A stretch of DNA of 64,000 nt. Origin: Nocardia blacklockiae (GTDB taxonomy: Bacteria > Actinomycetota > Actinomycetes > Mycobacteriales > Mycobacteriaceae). The stretch covers positions 62,001-126,000 of the forward strand of contig NZ_JADLRJ010000010.1 of NCBI RefSeq assembly GCF_015477355.1, read 5' to 3'. The position numbers and the translations under genes are program-made. The notes beneath the pieces were generated by a model. It ran no database searches. It was not told the DNA's origin and saw nothing but the letters and a program-made list of their open reading frames with translations. This document shows, in pieces, positions 18,057 to 26,952 of the stretch (the first letter of the stretch is position 1; each line of letters opens with the position of its first letter).

Positions 18057-19217
18057 TCAGGGGATTCGGGTGCCGAGCGCGGCGACGGCTCGGTCGGCCG
18101 CGATCAGGGCGCTGTTGATCGAGATCTCGCCGCGCATCCCCGGCGCGGCGACCATGTCGCCGACGAGGTAGACGTCGTCGCCGCGGTCGATGGCGGGGCG
18201 GTCGTGCCAGGTGTGGCCGGGCAGGTCGAGTGCGCCGGTGCGGTTCCTCGCCGTCGCGGTGCGGTGAAAAGTGGTGCGGGAGCGCCGGTCCGGGATGGTC
18301 AGGTCGGCGAACGCCTCGAGTCGACGATGCGCGTCCGGCGCGGATTCACCGGCGCGGATGGGCATCTGCAGTTGGTAGAGCGACTCGCCGGCCGGGGCGA
18401 CGGTGTCGTCCTGCATGGTGTAGCTCTCGTGGAAACCGCCCTCGTCCAGGTCGAATACCAGTGTCCGGTCGCGGCGGGAGGCGGTGACCGCGATGTCGAG
18501 CAGCGCGGTGTGGCCGCTGCGCCAGTCCAATGCGGGGTCGCCGAGCAGGCGGCGGGCGGCGTGCAGATCCGTCGCGACGATCACCGGACCACCGGTGGGC
18601 ACTTCGTCGATCCGGGCGCCGGTCTCGATCCGCACACCGAGTTCGGTTGCGCGAGTGGTCATGTCGTCGATGACGTGCTGCCATCCGCCGCGCACCCAGC
18701 GCACCGCCGGAACCGCGGGACCGAACACCCGGCGGATCAGACCCCAGACGAAAGCCGCTGAGAGGCCGCCGGTCTCGGCGTCGTAGGTGACGACGCTGAT
18801 CGCGTTGGCCAGCTGTGTCGCGGTGTGCTCGCCCCACCGCGAGGCGGCCCAGCTGTGGAACTCGACGTCGACCGGCGCCTTGGTGCCGGTGCTCGCCTGC
18901 GCGCGAATCATGCCCGGCGGCGGCACCTTCCGAATGCGACCGCCGGCCCGGAAACCGAGTCGCGCCCAGCCGCCGATGCCCGGCCATCCCAGGTCGGAGA
19001 CGAAGCCGTGCCGCTTCAGCCATGCGTAGTGCGGGCCGTCCGCGTAGAACACATGCGCGCCCTCGTGCACCACATACGGCGGGGGTGTGGCGCGGCCGCG
19101 GCCGCCCAGGCGGTGATGTGCCTCGAAAAGCCGTACCGGGACGCCGGTTTCGGCGGCGGCGATCGCCGCGGTCAATCCGGCGAGCCCGCCCCCGATGACG
19201 GTGAGGTGTGCGTTCAC
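18057..19217 (-). CDS. FAD-dependent oxidoreductase (phytoene desaturase/amine oxidase-like)
   Basis: 386 residues from GTG 19217, which overlaps the TetR stop (GTGA). The N-terminal dinucleotide motif is VIGGGLAGLTAAIAAAETG, followed by RLFEAHHRLGGRGR. The C-terminal FAD-contact segment is DDVYLVGDMVAAPGMRGEISINSA. This places it among carotenoid desaturase/protoporphyrinogen oxidase-like flavoproteins. It is co-transcribed with a TetR regulator that probably senses its substrate or product. The substrate is not evident. Confidence 0.87.
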   Translation of the reverse strand: MNAHLTVIGGGLAGLTAAIAAAETGVPVRLFEAHHRLGGRGRATPPPYVVHEGAHVFYADGPHYAWLKRHGFVSDLGWPGIGGWARLGFRAGGRIRKVPPPGMIRAQASTGTKAPVDVEFHSWAASRWGEHTATQLANAISVVTYDAETGGLSAAFVWGLIRRVFGPAVPAVRWVRGGWQHVIDDMTTRATELGVRIETGARIDEVPTGGPVIVATDLHAARRLLGDPALDWRSGHTALLDIAVTASRRDRTLVFDLDEGGFHESYTMQDDTVAPAGESLYQLQMPIRAGESAPDAHRRLEAFADLTIPDRRSRTTFHRTATARNRTGALDLPGHTWHDRPAIDRGDDVYLVGDMVAAPGMRGEISINSALIAADRAVAALGTRIP

Positions 19218-19864
19218 GGTGTCCCCTCTTCCTCCGCGCCCGCCCGGTGCAGGCGGGCGACGACCATTTCCGCCGTCGCGCGCAAGTAGCGCTCGGGATC
19301 GACCTGGGTGGGGTGCTGCCCGCCGAAGGTGTCGCTGATCAGCCAGTAGTGCGCGATCGCGCCGACCAGCACCGCTGCGGTGGCCTCCCAATCCTGGCTC
19401 GCGCCTTCGGGTCCGGCGAGCTCGAGCAGGCCGCGCAGGACCGCGGTGACGAACACCATGTACTCGTCACGGCGGAACACCTCGAGTACGGCGGTGTCGA
19501 TCGAGTTGTCGCGCAGCAGGATTCGGTTGACGTCCCGGTCGTGTTCGAGCCGGTTCAGACCGATGCCGAACAGCATGGTCAACTTGTCGACGGTCGAGGC
19601 GCCCGGGGCGAGCGAATCCAGCCACGCCGTGATCGAGAAGTCCTCGGCCAGCAACGGCCCCCACTGGCCGCGCTCGCCCAGCCGTGTCCGGACCGCCTCG
19701 ATCAGCAGCTCGTCCTTCGCCCGGAAATGCCGATACAGCGCGCCCGACCCAGCGGAAAGCCCTGCGGCCTTCTCGATCTGGGTCACGGTCGTGCGCGCGT
19801 ATCCCTGCGCGCCGAACAGGCGCAACGCCTCGCTGATGATCCGATCCCGCGTCGAGTCGCCCAT
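19214..19864 (-). CDS. TetR-family transcriptional regulator
   Basis: 216 residues. The helix-turn-helix is near the N-terminus (TRDRIISEALRLFGAQGYARTTV, then GSGALYRHFRAKDEL). ATG 19864 is preferred over an upstream ATG at 19894 because AGGTGG precedes it and because a palindromic operator would otherwise lie inside the gene. It is first in a two-gene operon with the flavoprotein and probably represses it. Confidence 0.9.
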   Translation of the reverse strand: MGDSTRDRIISEALRLFGAQGYARTTVTQIEKAAGLSAGSGALYRHFRAKDELLIEAVRTRLGERGQWGPLLAEDFSITAWLDSLAPGASTVDKLTMLFGIGLNRLEHDRDVNRILLRDNSIDTAVLEVFRRDEYMVFVTAVLRGLLELAGPEGASQDWEATAAVLVGAIAHYWLISDTFGGQHPTQVDPERYLRATAEMVVARLHRAGAEEEGTP

Positions 19865-19874
19865 GACCACCTGT

Positions 19875-19890
19875 AAGTAAGTGCTTACTT
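19875..19890. promoter_or_regulatory. Inverted repeat, probable TetR operator
   Basis: AAGTAAG-TG-CTTACTT, perfect 7-bp arms, lies 11-26 bp upstream of the TetR start. Spacing and symmetry suit autorepression of the TetR/flavoprotein operon. Confidence 0.65.
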
Positions 19891-19965
19891 TCATCCCAGC
19901 CTACGGCTGGAGCGCCGCCGCGCGCAACCGCGCCGCCGCGAAAACCTCCTCTGGTTCCCGCGAGT

Positions 19966-21024
19966 TCAGGAGTACAGCAAGGTGTTCACGACGCGTTGGG
20001 CGAATTCGCGGCTCGGGACCGGCAGGGGAGCGTGGTCGCCGTCGGCGATGATCCGCAGTGGCGGCTGTCCCGGCGCGGTGGTGAGCCGGGCCACGTAGGT
20101 GCTCTCGTCGATGCGCAGCAGTTCTCCCGGGGGCAGCGATTCGACTCCGCTGTAGTTCGTTTGGGGATCGAACACAATCCCGTACGACCACCAGGCGTCG
20201 TGACCGCTGGAGGGTTGGTCGCGAGCGCCGCTGGAGTAGGCGACGAGGCAGTAGTCGTTCTCCGGCGAGATGTCGGCCGGTGTCGTCAGCGGGCCGATGA
20301 TGTCGAGAGCGACGGTGCACAGCCGATTGCTCCGAACCTGCACGGCGAGATCGCTGATGCCGACACCGGGCGATGGTGGCGTGGGGACGAACACCCTGTA
20401 CCCGGGAAGCCGCGGCCCCGGGCCGGTGAGCCGCGGGACGACGGCCGAGGCGGCTTGGACGGCAAGGGATTCGGTGCTGTCGACCTGATCGTTGCCGGGC
20501 GCGGGGGATACGGTGAGGGAGAGCAAGGGCCTCAGGTTCAGGCCTGCGGGCAGATCGTCGACGAGCCGGACCGTCAGCACGGTGCCCGCGACCACGTCTC
20601 GGTCGGCGGTTCTGATCCTTGCGGTAGCCGGCTTGCCCGCGATCGGCGGACGCGAATCGCCGGTCGTGATGTCGCTCAACGCCAACCTGGCCCGCAGCCG
20701 CGTCGTGTACACGCCGCAGGAACCGTCGTGGTGTCGTCGCAGTATCGCCGCCTCGCCCAGGAACGTCTGCCATTGCTGCGGGCCCGCGGCCGCGCACAGC
20801 ACCTGCGCCTGCGTCTCGGGCAGCAGGTCGGCGACCTGCTGCCCGGTCGGCATCGCGACCGGCCGCTCGGGATAGTCCGCCGGATCCGGTGGCGGTATCG
20901 GGGCGATCGACTGCGTCGTGGTTACGTCCCGCCGGGCGGCGTAGTCGTCGCTCACCGCGCAACCGGCCGACACCGACGCCACCGCGACCGCGGCAATCAC
21001 CAGCCGAGCACATCGTGTGCGCAT
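19966..21024 (-). CDS. Predicted lipoprotein, unknown function
   Basis: 352 residues from ATG 21024. The signal peptide RLVIAAVAVASVSAGC ends in a lipobox with a lipid-anchored Cys. Further cysteines occur in VLCAAAG, GSCGVY, RLCTVAL and DYCLVAY, and may pair in the exported domain. The middle region (TGQQVADLLPETQAQVLC) resembles mycobacterial surface lipoproteins of the DUF3558 type in style, but I cannot assign a family. It lies 128 bp after the MauD-like gene. Confidence 0.8.
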   Translation of the reverse strand: MRTRCARLVIAAVAVASVSAGCAVSDDYAARRDVTTTQSIAPIPPPDPADYPERPVAMPTGQQVADLLPETQAQVLCAAAGPQQWQTFLGEAAILRRHHDGSCGVYTTRLRARLALSDITTGDSRPPIAGKPATARIRTADRDVVAGTVLTVRLVDDLPAGLNLRPLLSLTVSPAPGNDQVDSTESLAVQAASAVVPRLTGPGPRLPGYRVFVPTPPSPGVGISDLAVQVRSNRLCTVALDIIGPLTTPADISPENDYCLVAYSSGARDQPSSGHDAWWSYGIVFDPQTNYSGVESLPPGELLRIDESTYVARLTTAPGQPPLRIIADGDHAPLPVPSREFAQRVVNTLLYS

Positions 21025-21152
21025 GACGACCTCTTCTCCGAATCGACGACGCTCCGGGCACACCGGGCTCGGTAGAGCGTCGCCTCTCGGTCTTGCCATT
21101 CGCTTAACAAGCCTTGCGATATCCGGGTAACCAGGCCGAACGGCGGCGCCTG

Positions 21153-21698
21153 CTATGACACCGGCGTGATGTCGAGCGAAAGGCGTTGTAGTGCGGCCAG
21201 TTCGCGGAGGACGGGCGTGCCGGTGGGGGTGATCGCGGCGGTTGTGCGACGTTCGTGGTCGATGGCTATCGCGAGGGGGGTCGTGGCGATGTTGAGTGTC
21301 CGAGGGAGGGTGTCGTTGTAGAAGTAGATCGGGAGCCAGGCGGGCAGGTGGGTTGTCTGGGACTCGCCTGCCGGGCCGGATTCGGTGAGGACCGTCAATC
21401 CCGGTATGGGCTCGTCGAGAGCGTTCAGCAGTCGATCGCAGTGGCCGCAGTGCGGGCTGACTATCAGCAGCACCGACGGTCGGCGGATTTCGTGGAGGGT
21501 GGTGACGGTCCCGTCCGCGGCGAGTAAGGGGAGTGGCGGAAGGAGGGCGCCGATCAGCAGTTGTGGTGGTCCGTCGTGTTCGAGGGTGAAATGTTCCAGC
21601 GCAGGCGCGAGCCGAGTGAGCAGCCCGATCAGAAGCACCGATTGCACGACGACGACTGCCGATACGGTTGCCAGGACGAGGATCCAGGGCCAGCTCAT
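21153..21698 (-). CDS. MauD/TlpA-like thioredoxin-fold protein
   Basis: 181 residues with one N-terminal membrane anchor (about residues 5-28) and an extracytoplasmic thioredoxin domain. The redox motif is Cys84-Gly-His-Cys87 (VSPHCGHCDRLL). ATG 21698 follows AAGGTG and starts 4 bp after the MauE-like gene. MauD and MauE work together in disulfide formation or isomerisation for methylamine dehydrogenase; here they lie with a cysteine-rich secreted protein that may be the client. No MauA/MauB homologue is seen. Confidence 0.85.
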   Translation of the reverse strand: MSWPWILVLATVSAVVVVQSVLLIGLLTRLAPALEHFTLEHDGPPQLLIGALLPPLPLLAADGTVTTLHEIRRPSVLLIVSPHCGHCDRLLNALDEPIPGLTVLTESGPAGESQTTHLPAWLPIYFYNDTLPRTLNIATTPLAIAIDHERRTTAAITPTGTPVLRELAALQRLSLDITPVS

Positions 21699-21702
21699 GC
21701 GG

Positions 21703-22302
21703 TCACCTTTCAGAATCGAGGACCGCACTCAGCGGCCGGTACAGCGACACCACCTTGCGACCGGCCGCCACCAGCTGTCGGCCCACAGACCCGAGGACCA
21801 CCAGTAGCAGGGCCGCCCAGCCCGACTCGTCGGGCAATGACAACTGACCGGGCACGCGAGGACCCGGAACCGGGACGAGTGCATCGACGGGGACGATCAC
21901 CACCACTGCCGCCATGGCGGCGAGCAACAGGTTCCGGGCGACCAGTGCCCACCCGATCTCGCGGTCGCCCGCGGAACCTCCACAGCCGCAGTCGAATCGG
22001 CGACCGCCGATCAGATTCGCGGCCATCGCGGCAGCGAAAACTATCAGCAGCAGGATCGCGGCGGCCATGGCGACACTCGGCACGACGCCGATGAACAACA
22101 GTGCGCCGCAACCGATCTCCAAGCCGATGACCGTTGCGGCTACCAGTGGGACCGCCGGTGTCGGCACCGATTCGTAGCGAGCGACCGCGCGTGTGAAGCC
22201 GCGCGGTGCGGCTGCTTTGCCGAGTCCGGCGGACAGGAAGATCACAGCGATCGCTAAGCGCGCGACGAGTAATACGAAACCGGCGACCTCGGTCAATACC
22301 AC
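21703..22302 (-). CDS. MauE/DoxX-like redox membrane protein
   Basis: 199 residues with four to five membrane helices. GTG 22302 is chosen for its GGGGG upstream. The RRFDCGCGG cysteine pair near the middle is typical of MauE-type quinone-linked redox partners. It likely passes electrons between the membrane quinone pool and the MauD-like thioredoxin encoded 4 bp downstream. The gene follows the Cys-rich secreted protein by 82 bp. Confidence 0.85.
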   Translation of the reverse strand: MVLTEVAGFVLLVARLAIAVIFLSAGLGKAAAPRGFTRAVARYESVPTPAVPLVAATVIGLEIGCGALLFIGVVPSVAMAAAILLLIVFAAAMAANLIGGRRFDCGCGGSAGDREIGWALVARNLLLAAMAAVVVIVPVDALVPVPGPRVPGQLSLPDESGWAALLLVVLGSVGRQLVAAGRKVVSLYRPLSAVLDSER

Positions 22303-22384
22303 TGTCCCCCTACATGTTTCGGACGGGGGACACCGCAGGCCCATCGGGCGCGGCGCGAGAATGCCCGCCGCGGGTCGATCTCCG

Positions 22385-22726
22385 TCAACAGCCGCGCCCG
22401 GTGTTCCAGCTCTTGTCACCACAAGCCCCGAATGTCGCGGACTTGCGACAGACGACCTGGCCCGCGACGGCGGAACAGTCGTATCCCTTCTGGCCCAAGG
22501 CGGCCGCGAAATCCTCCGCATTCTGTCGCGCGCTACGCACGGGGTCGGCATGACAGTCGTAGACACACCTGCTGCCGGTGGTCTCGGACTGGTTGAGGGA
22601 GCACCGCTGCTCGCACATCTCGGTGTGCCGGGGCGTGCGGGCCTGCGCCGGTGCGTGGCCGATCGTCGCCGTGATCCCGGCGGTCATTGTCGCAAGGACG
22701 AGCCGGGCCATATCGCGTCGATTCAT
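22385..22726 (-). CDS. Small secreted eight-cysteine protein
   Basis: 113 residues. A signal peptide ends near APAQA (residue 29). The mature part has eight cysteines (38, 42, 54, 58, 84, 93, 102, 113), with two CxxxC pairs at 38/42 and 54/58, so four disulfides are expected. ATG 22726 has GAGGGG upstream. It is the first gene of an operon with MauE- and MauD-like redox genes and could be their substrate. I do not recognise a family; it is too short and differently spaced to be a methylamine dehydrogenase light chain. Confidence 0.72.
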   Translation of the reverse strand: MNRRDMARLVLATMTAGITATIGHAPAQARTPRHTEMCEQRCSLNQSETTGSRCVYDCHADPVRSARQNAEDFAAALGQKGYDCSAVAGQVVCRKSATFGACGDKSWNTGRGC

Positions 22727-22960
22727 CGAGTCCCCTCGGACATGGTGAAGAGGCGGAGTTGCGGCGGGGGCGGATCACGCGTGGTCGAAGAACTGGACCC
22801 GAATGTAGACGAGTCCGCTGGTCAGCGCGTCACGGACACGCCGGGACGGTGGACGGCATCGCACGAAGTCTCGCCATCGATACGCGATTGCCGGGACCGG
22901 TCCCGGGGGCCGGTGTCAGGATCGGTGTCACCGCGAATCGACAAGGACGGGGTGAGACGG

Positions 22961-23764
22961 ATGTGCCGGACGATGGAACCCGTGGGCGGACGCCGGTTGC
23001 CTGCCTCGCACGACAGCCTCGCCCGCGGCGTGGCGGCACCGGCGGCGGGGACGGTGTCGGCGCTGTCGCTGCTCGGCGGCGTCACCTTCGGCCCGAAAGA
23101 AGGCCGCGAGCTCGTCTTCGGGCGCAACCGGCCGCAGGTCCACGTCTGCCTCGGGGAGAACGACCTGCGGATCAGCCGCCGCCACGGCACCCTCGTCCAC
23201 GGCGACGGCCGCTGGTGGGTCCACAACCTCGGCGCCGAGCCGATCCGGATCGCCGAAACCTGCCTGCTGTTCCGCAACGAGGAACCCGTGCCGCTCGAAC
23301 CCGGCTACACACCGCTGTTCATCCGCGGCTCCGAACGACGCGAACACCTGCTCGAAATCTTCGTCAACGACGCCGAACTCACCGAACCCGGCCCACGCCA
23401 CCGCCACGTGACCTACCCCGGCGTCTCCTACGACCTCACCGACACCGAACGCCTCGTCCTCGTCGTCCTCGGACAGCGCTACCTACGCCGCGAACCACGC
23501 CCGCAACCCTGGACCAGACAAGCCACCACCCACCTGCTCACCCAACTCCAACCCGACGCCGGCTGGAAACGCCGCCGCGTCGAGGAACTCGTCACCGCCG
23601 TCCGCCAGCGCCTGTCCCGCCTCGGCGTACCCGGCCTCACCGCCGACGAGGTACCCCAGCCGATCGGAAACATGCTCAACCACAACCTGATCCAACACCT
23701 CATGCAGTCGGGCACCCTCGTCCCCCGCGACCTCGCCCTCATCGACTTCGGCAGCGAGGACTGA
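22961..23764 (+). CDS. FHA-domain protein
   Basis: 267 residues. An FHA domain spans about residues 45-110, with the core pattern VFGRNRPQVHVCLGENDLRISRRHG, where Arg, Ser and His contact phosphothreonine. The C-terminal half (YDLTDTERLVLVVLGQRYL onwards) is helical and resembles a winged-helix or helical effector domain seen in nocardial FHA proteins. It would bind a Ser/Thr kinase target, but no kinase is encoded nearby. ATG 22961 is likely; ATG 22973 is an alternative. Confidence 0.82.
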   Translation: MCRTMEPVGGRRLPASHDSLARGVAAPAAGTVSALSLLGGVTFGPKEGRELVFGRNRPQVHVCLGENDLRISRRHGTLVHGDGRWWVHNLGAEPIRIAETCLLFRNEEPVPLEPGYTPLFIRGSERREHLLEIFVNDAELTEPGPRHRHVTYPGVSYDLTDTERLVLVVLGQRYLRREPRPQPWTRQATTHLLTQLQPDAGWKRRRVEELVTAVRQRLSRLGVPGLTADEVPQPIGNMLNHNLIQHLMQSGTLVPRDLALIDFGSED

Positions 23765-23913
23765 CGCGCCTTCGGATCATCACCCTCGCGCTTCGATGCC
23801 GAGTGTGCGTGGCGCTTGGCCTGATTAGGGGGTTCGACGGCCTATCAGGCGGGGCGGGGAGGGGGGTGGTGGCTCGATACTCGAGGCGTTCGGCGCGTCG
23901 AGGAAAGGTCGCC

Positions 23914-24612
23914 ATGTCACCCACCATCGTTCTCGTGCACGGGGCATTCGCCGATGCCTCCAGTTGGGCTCCGGTTGTCGAGCGGCTGCTGGGGGAGGGG
24001 TTGTCCGTTGCCGCGCCGCCGGTGTTCAATCGGAGCCTGTCCGCCGACGCTGCCTATATCCGGTCCTTCGTCGAGCAGATCGACGGGCCGGTGCTGCTGG
24101 CCGGGCATTCGTATGGTGGCGCGGTCATCACCGTGGCGGGTCTCGCCGAGAACGTCGCCGGGCTGGTGTACGTGTCCGGTTACGCCTTGGACGAAGGCGA
24201 GAGTCTCGGGCAGTTGCAAGGCGGATTTCCCGACTCGGAACTGGCTGCGCACCTGGTGTATTCGACGTACCCCGGTGGCGGTACCGACGTCTCGGTCGAG
24301 GTGGCCGCGTTCCCGGAGATCTTCGCGGCCGGTCTGGACCGGCGGCGTGCCGCGGTGCTGGCCGTGTCGCAGCGTCCGCTGTCCGCCGCCGCCTTCACCG
24401 AGCCCGCCACCGCGGCGGCGTGGAAGTCCAAGCCCGGCTGGGGCATCGTCTCCACCGCGGACCGCACCATCAACCCGAAGGTCGAGCGGTTCGGCTACCG
24501 GCGCGCGGGGCTGCGTTCGATCACCGAGATCGACGGCCCGCACCTGATCATGCAGACCCACCCCGACGAGGTGACGGCCGTGCTCGCCGCCGCCGTCGCC
24601 GAATTGTCCTGA
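23914..24612 (+). CDS. Alpha/beta hydrolase, first of a tandem pair
   Basis: 232 residues. IVLVHGAFADASSW supplies the oxyanion loop and AGHSYGGAV holds the nucleophile Ser. The catalytic His is in the PHLIMQTHPDEV segment. GGAAAGG precedes ATG 23914. It belongs to the small esterase-like proteins common in soil actinobacteria, substrates mostly unknown. A close paralogue follows 41 bp downstream, which suggests tandem duplication. Confidence 0.88.
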   Translation: MSPTIVLVHGAFADASSWAPVVERLLGEGLSVAAPPVFNRSLSADAAYIRSFVEQIDGPVLLAGHSYGGAVITVAGLAENVAGLVYVSGYALDEGESLGQLQGGFPDSELAAHLVYSTYPGGGTDVSVEVAAFPEIFAAGLDRRRAAVLAVSQRPLSAAAFTEPATAAAWKSKPGWGIVSTADRTINPKVERFGYRRAGLRSITEIDGPHLIMQTHPDEVTAVLAAAVAELS

Positions 24613-24653
24613 ACCGCTTCGTTTCCCGCACCAGTCCCGGAAAGGGCAATCTC

Positions 24654-25355
24654 ATGACCACCATCGTTCTCGTGCACGGCGCCTTCGCCGACTCCTCCAG
24701 TTGGAACGGCGTCGTGGAACGTCTTACCGCCCAAGGTCATTCGGTGCTCGCGGCCGCTAATCCGCTGCGCGGGCTGGACTCCGATGCCGCCTATGTCGCC
24801 TCCGTTCTCGATACCGTCGCGGGTCCGTGTGTCCTGGCCGGGCATTCCTACGGCGGCAGCGTGATCAGCGTTGCGGCACAAGGCAAAGCGAACGTGACCG
24901 CGCTGGTCTACATCGCGGCGTTCATTCCCGATGTCGGCGAGAGCGCCCTCGAACTGACCGACAAGTTCCCCGGCTCGACTCTCGGCCCGACGACCCGGTC
25001 CGCCGAGTACCCACTCCCGGACGGCGGCACCGGAACCGAGCTCTACATCCGCCAGGACGAGTTCCCCGGTCAGTTCGCCGCCGACGTCGACCCGGCCACC
25101 GCGCGACTGATGGCGGCCACCCAGCGCCCGGTCGCCCTCGCCGCCCTGCAACAGCCCGCGGCCGCGGCGGCCTGGCGGACGATTCCCGCCTACGCCCTGC
25201 TCACCACGGACGACAAGAACATCCCGATCGAGGCACAGCGATACATGGCCGGCCGCGCGGGCGCGATCAGCGTGGAAATCCCGGCCTCCCACGCGGTTTC
25301 GGTGTCGCGTCCGGCCGAGGTCGCCGAACTGATCGCGCGCGCCGCGGTGCGGTAG
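24654..25355 (+). CDS. Alpha/beta hydrolase, second of a tandem pair
   Basis: 233 residues, with the same layout as the upstream gene: IVLVHGAFADSSSW, nucleophile in AGHSYGGSV, and His in PASHAVSVSRPAEV. The two proteins share the opening block almost exactly, then diverge in the lid region. It is probably in the same transcript. It converges on the PPOX gene with only 1 bp between stops. Confidence 0.88.
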   Translation: MTTIVLVHGAFADSSSWNGVVERLTAQGHSVLAAANPLRGLDSDAAYVASVLDTVAGPCVLAGHSYGGSVISVAAQGKANVTALVYIAAFIPDVGESALELTDKFPGSTLGPTTRSAEYPLPDGGTGTELYIRQDEFPGQFAADVDPATARLMAATQRPVALAALQQPAAAAAWRTIPAYALLTTDDKNIPIEAQRYMAGRAGAISVEIPASHAVSVSRPAEVAELIARAAVR

Positions 25356-25356
25356 C

Positions 25357-25758
25357 CTAGTCGTTCTCGGGCGGCCAGACGTAGAAGCGCTCCGGGGTGA
25401 TCCGCACGATCAACCGCTCGGCGTCCGGTTCCGGGGGCGGGGTAGCGCCGTTCATGTAGCGGCCGTACATCTCGTGCAGCAGCACCTTGTCGGGGTCGGC
25501 GGTGAGCTCGACGCGGCCGCGGACCTCGACGTAACGGCCGTCGTCCCGGCCGTAGAGCAGCAGGCTGACGCGCGGGTCACGCCGCATGTTGCGCGTCTTC
25601 AACCGGCCCTCGATGGTGCTGAACACGATGTCGTCGCCGTCGTACTTCACGAAGATCACCGACGATTGCGGGCGGCCGTCGGCGTTGGTGGTGGCGAGAA
25701 TCGCCGCGTGCGGGCTGTCGATGAGCGTGCGGGCCGCCCGGTCGGCTGTTGTGGTCAT
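25357..25758 (-). CDS. PPOX-class F420-dependent oxidoreductase
   Basis: 133 residues of the split beta-barrel flavin/deazaflavin family: AILATTNADGRPQSSVIFVKYDGDDIVF begins the barrel and RDPRVSLLLYGRDDGRYVEVRG forms the cofactor edge. It most likely uses F420 or acts as a flavin-binding reductase. ATG 25758 gives the usual length. It is divergent from the sigma factor gene across 133 bp. Confidence 0.87.
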   Translation of the reverse strand: MTTTADRAARTLIDSPHAAILATTNADGRPQSSVIFVKYDGDDIVFSTIEGRLKTRNMRRDPRVSLLLYGRDDGRYVEVRGRVELTADPDKVLLHEMYGRYMNGATPPPEPDAERLIVRITPERFYVWPPEND

Positions 25759-25891
25759 GGGATCCGGTCCTTCCGTCTGGGGTTTCAGGGATACAGACCA
25801 CGGCCGGGCGGAAAAGGAATCGGGTGCGGCGCGAGAATTTCGCACACATCCGCCGCGATACAGTTCGATGTCCCGGAGAGGAGGGGGCGTC

Positions 25892-26899
25892 GTGCCGACG
25901 GAGGACCGATCACCGAACGCCGAGTTCGCCGACCTGACGCAGCCGTACCGGCGCGAGCTGCTGGCGTACTGCTACCGCATGCTCGGCTCGCACGAGGACG
26001 CCGAGGACCTGGTGCAGGAGACCTACCTGCGGGCGTGGCGCGGTTACGACGGCTTCCAGGAACGCGCCTCGGTCCGCACGTGGCTCTACCGCATCGCCAC
26101 CAACGCGTGCCTGACGGCGCTGGCCCACCGCAGCCGTCGGGTACTGCCCGCCGACCTGGGTGACGCCAGCGGAAACCCTTACGCCGCAACGGATCCCGCC
26201 GACAACGGCGTCGCGTGGCTGGGTCCGCTGCCGGACGCCTTGGTGACCTCGCCGTCCGACGATCCGGCCGCGGTGGCCGTGACCCGCGACAGCCTCCGGC
26301 TCGCGCTGATCGCCACGCTGCAGCACCTGTCCGGGCGTCAGCGCGCGGTGCTGATCCTGCGGGACGTACTGGACTTCCCGGCCGCCGAGGTCGCGGAGCT
26401 ACTCGGCACCAGTACCGCCGCGGTCAAGAGCACCTTGCAGCGCGCCCGCGCTCGCGTCGACGGTCTCGCGCACGCCGCGGCGCACCGCAGCGAGCCGACC
26501 GATCCGCGCGGCCGCGCCCTGCTCGACGAATACATCGCGGCCTTCGAAAACGCCGATGCCATTCTGCTCGAGCGCATTCTGCACCGGGACGCGGTGATCG
26601 AGATGCCGCCGTCGCGCACCTGGTTCTCCGGCAAGCGGACCTGCGTCGCCTACCTGGCGAACCAGGTGCTCGGCACCCCGGGCACCTGGCGCATGCTGCC
26701 CACGAGCGTCAACGGCATGCCCGCCGTCGCGGCCTACCACCGCGACGACACCGGCACGTACATCGCCTTCGGAATCGGCGTCCTCACAACGGGTTCCGGC
26801 GGAATCACGCACATCGCCGTTTTCGGCGACCCCGACCTCGTCCGGCACTGCGGGTTGCCCGCCACTGCGGGCACGAGGTTTCCTGGTGCCGAACCGTGA
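25892..26899 (+). CDS. ECF sigma factor with SnoaL-like C-terminal domain (TIGR02960/SigG type)
   Basis: 335 residues from GTG 25892, preceded by GGAGAGGAGG. Sigma region 2 is LAYCYRMLGSHEDAEDLVQETYLRAWRGY and region 4 is DFPAAEVAELLGTSTAAVKS. Residues about 200-325 form a SnoaL/NTF2-like fold (LLDEYIAAFENADAILLERILH). Sigma factors of this group have no classical anti-sigma factor and are thought to be tuned by the fused domain. No anti-sigma gene is adjacent. The divergent PPOX gene may be a target. Confidence 0.9.
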   Translation: MPTEDRSPNAEFADLTQPYRRELLAYCYRMLGSHEDAEDLVQETYLRAWRGYDGFQERASVRTWLYRIATNACLTALAHRSRRVLPADLGDASGNPYAATDPADNGVAWLGPLPDALVTSPSDDPAAVAVTRDSLRLALIATLQHLSGRQRAVLILRDVLDFPAAEVAELLGTSTAAVKSTLQRARARVDGLAHAAAHRSEPTDPRGRALLDEYIAAFENADAILLERILHRDAVIEMPPSRTWFSGKRTCVAYLANQVLGTPGTWRMLPTSVNGMPAVAAYHRDDTGTYIAFGIGVLTTGSGGITHIAVFGDPDLVRHCGLPATAGTRFPGAEP

Positions 26900-26902
26900 C
26901 AG

Positions 26903-26942
26903 CCGGATCGATCGCCGCCAACCCGACGGGCGATCGATCCGG
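26903..26942. terminator. Hairpin terminator, first of two
   Basis: Perfect 14-bp arms (CCGGATCGATCGCC and its complement, 26929-26942) with a 12-base loop lie just after the sigma factor stop. There is no T-run, as is common in this group. Confidence 0.7.
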
Positions 26943-26952
26943 GAACACGCGA

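Noticed and set aside
15188-19864. A terpene or carotenoid cluster around the flavoprotein
   Set aside because: No prenyltransferase, phytoene synthase or terpene cyclase is present; the flavoprotein is paired only with a TetR gene.
22385-22726. Methylamine dehydrogenase light chain next to mauDE
   Set aside because: The protein is too short, has eight cysteines in a different pattern and lacks the tryptophan cofactor context; no heavy chain is present.
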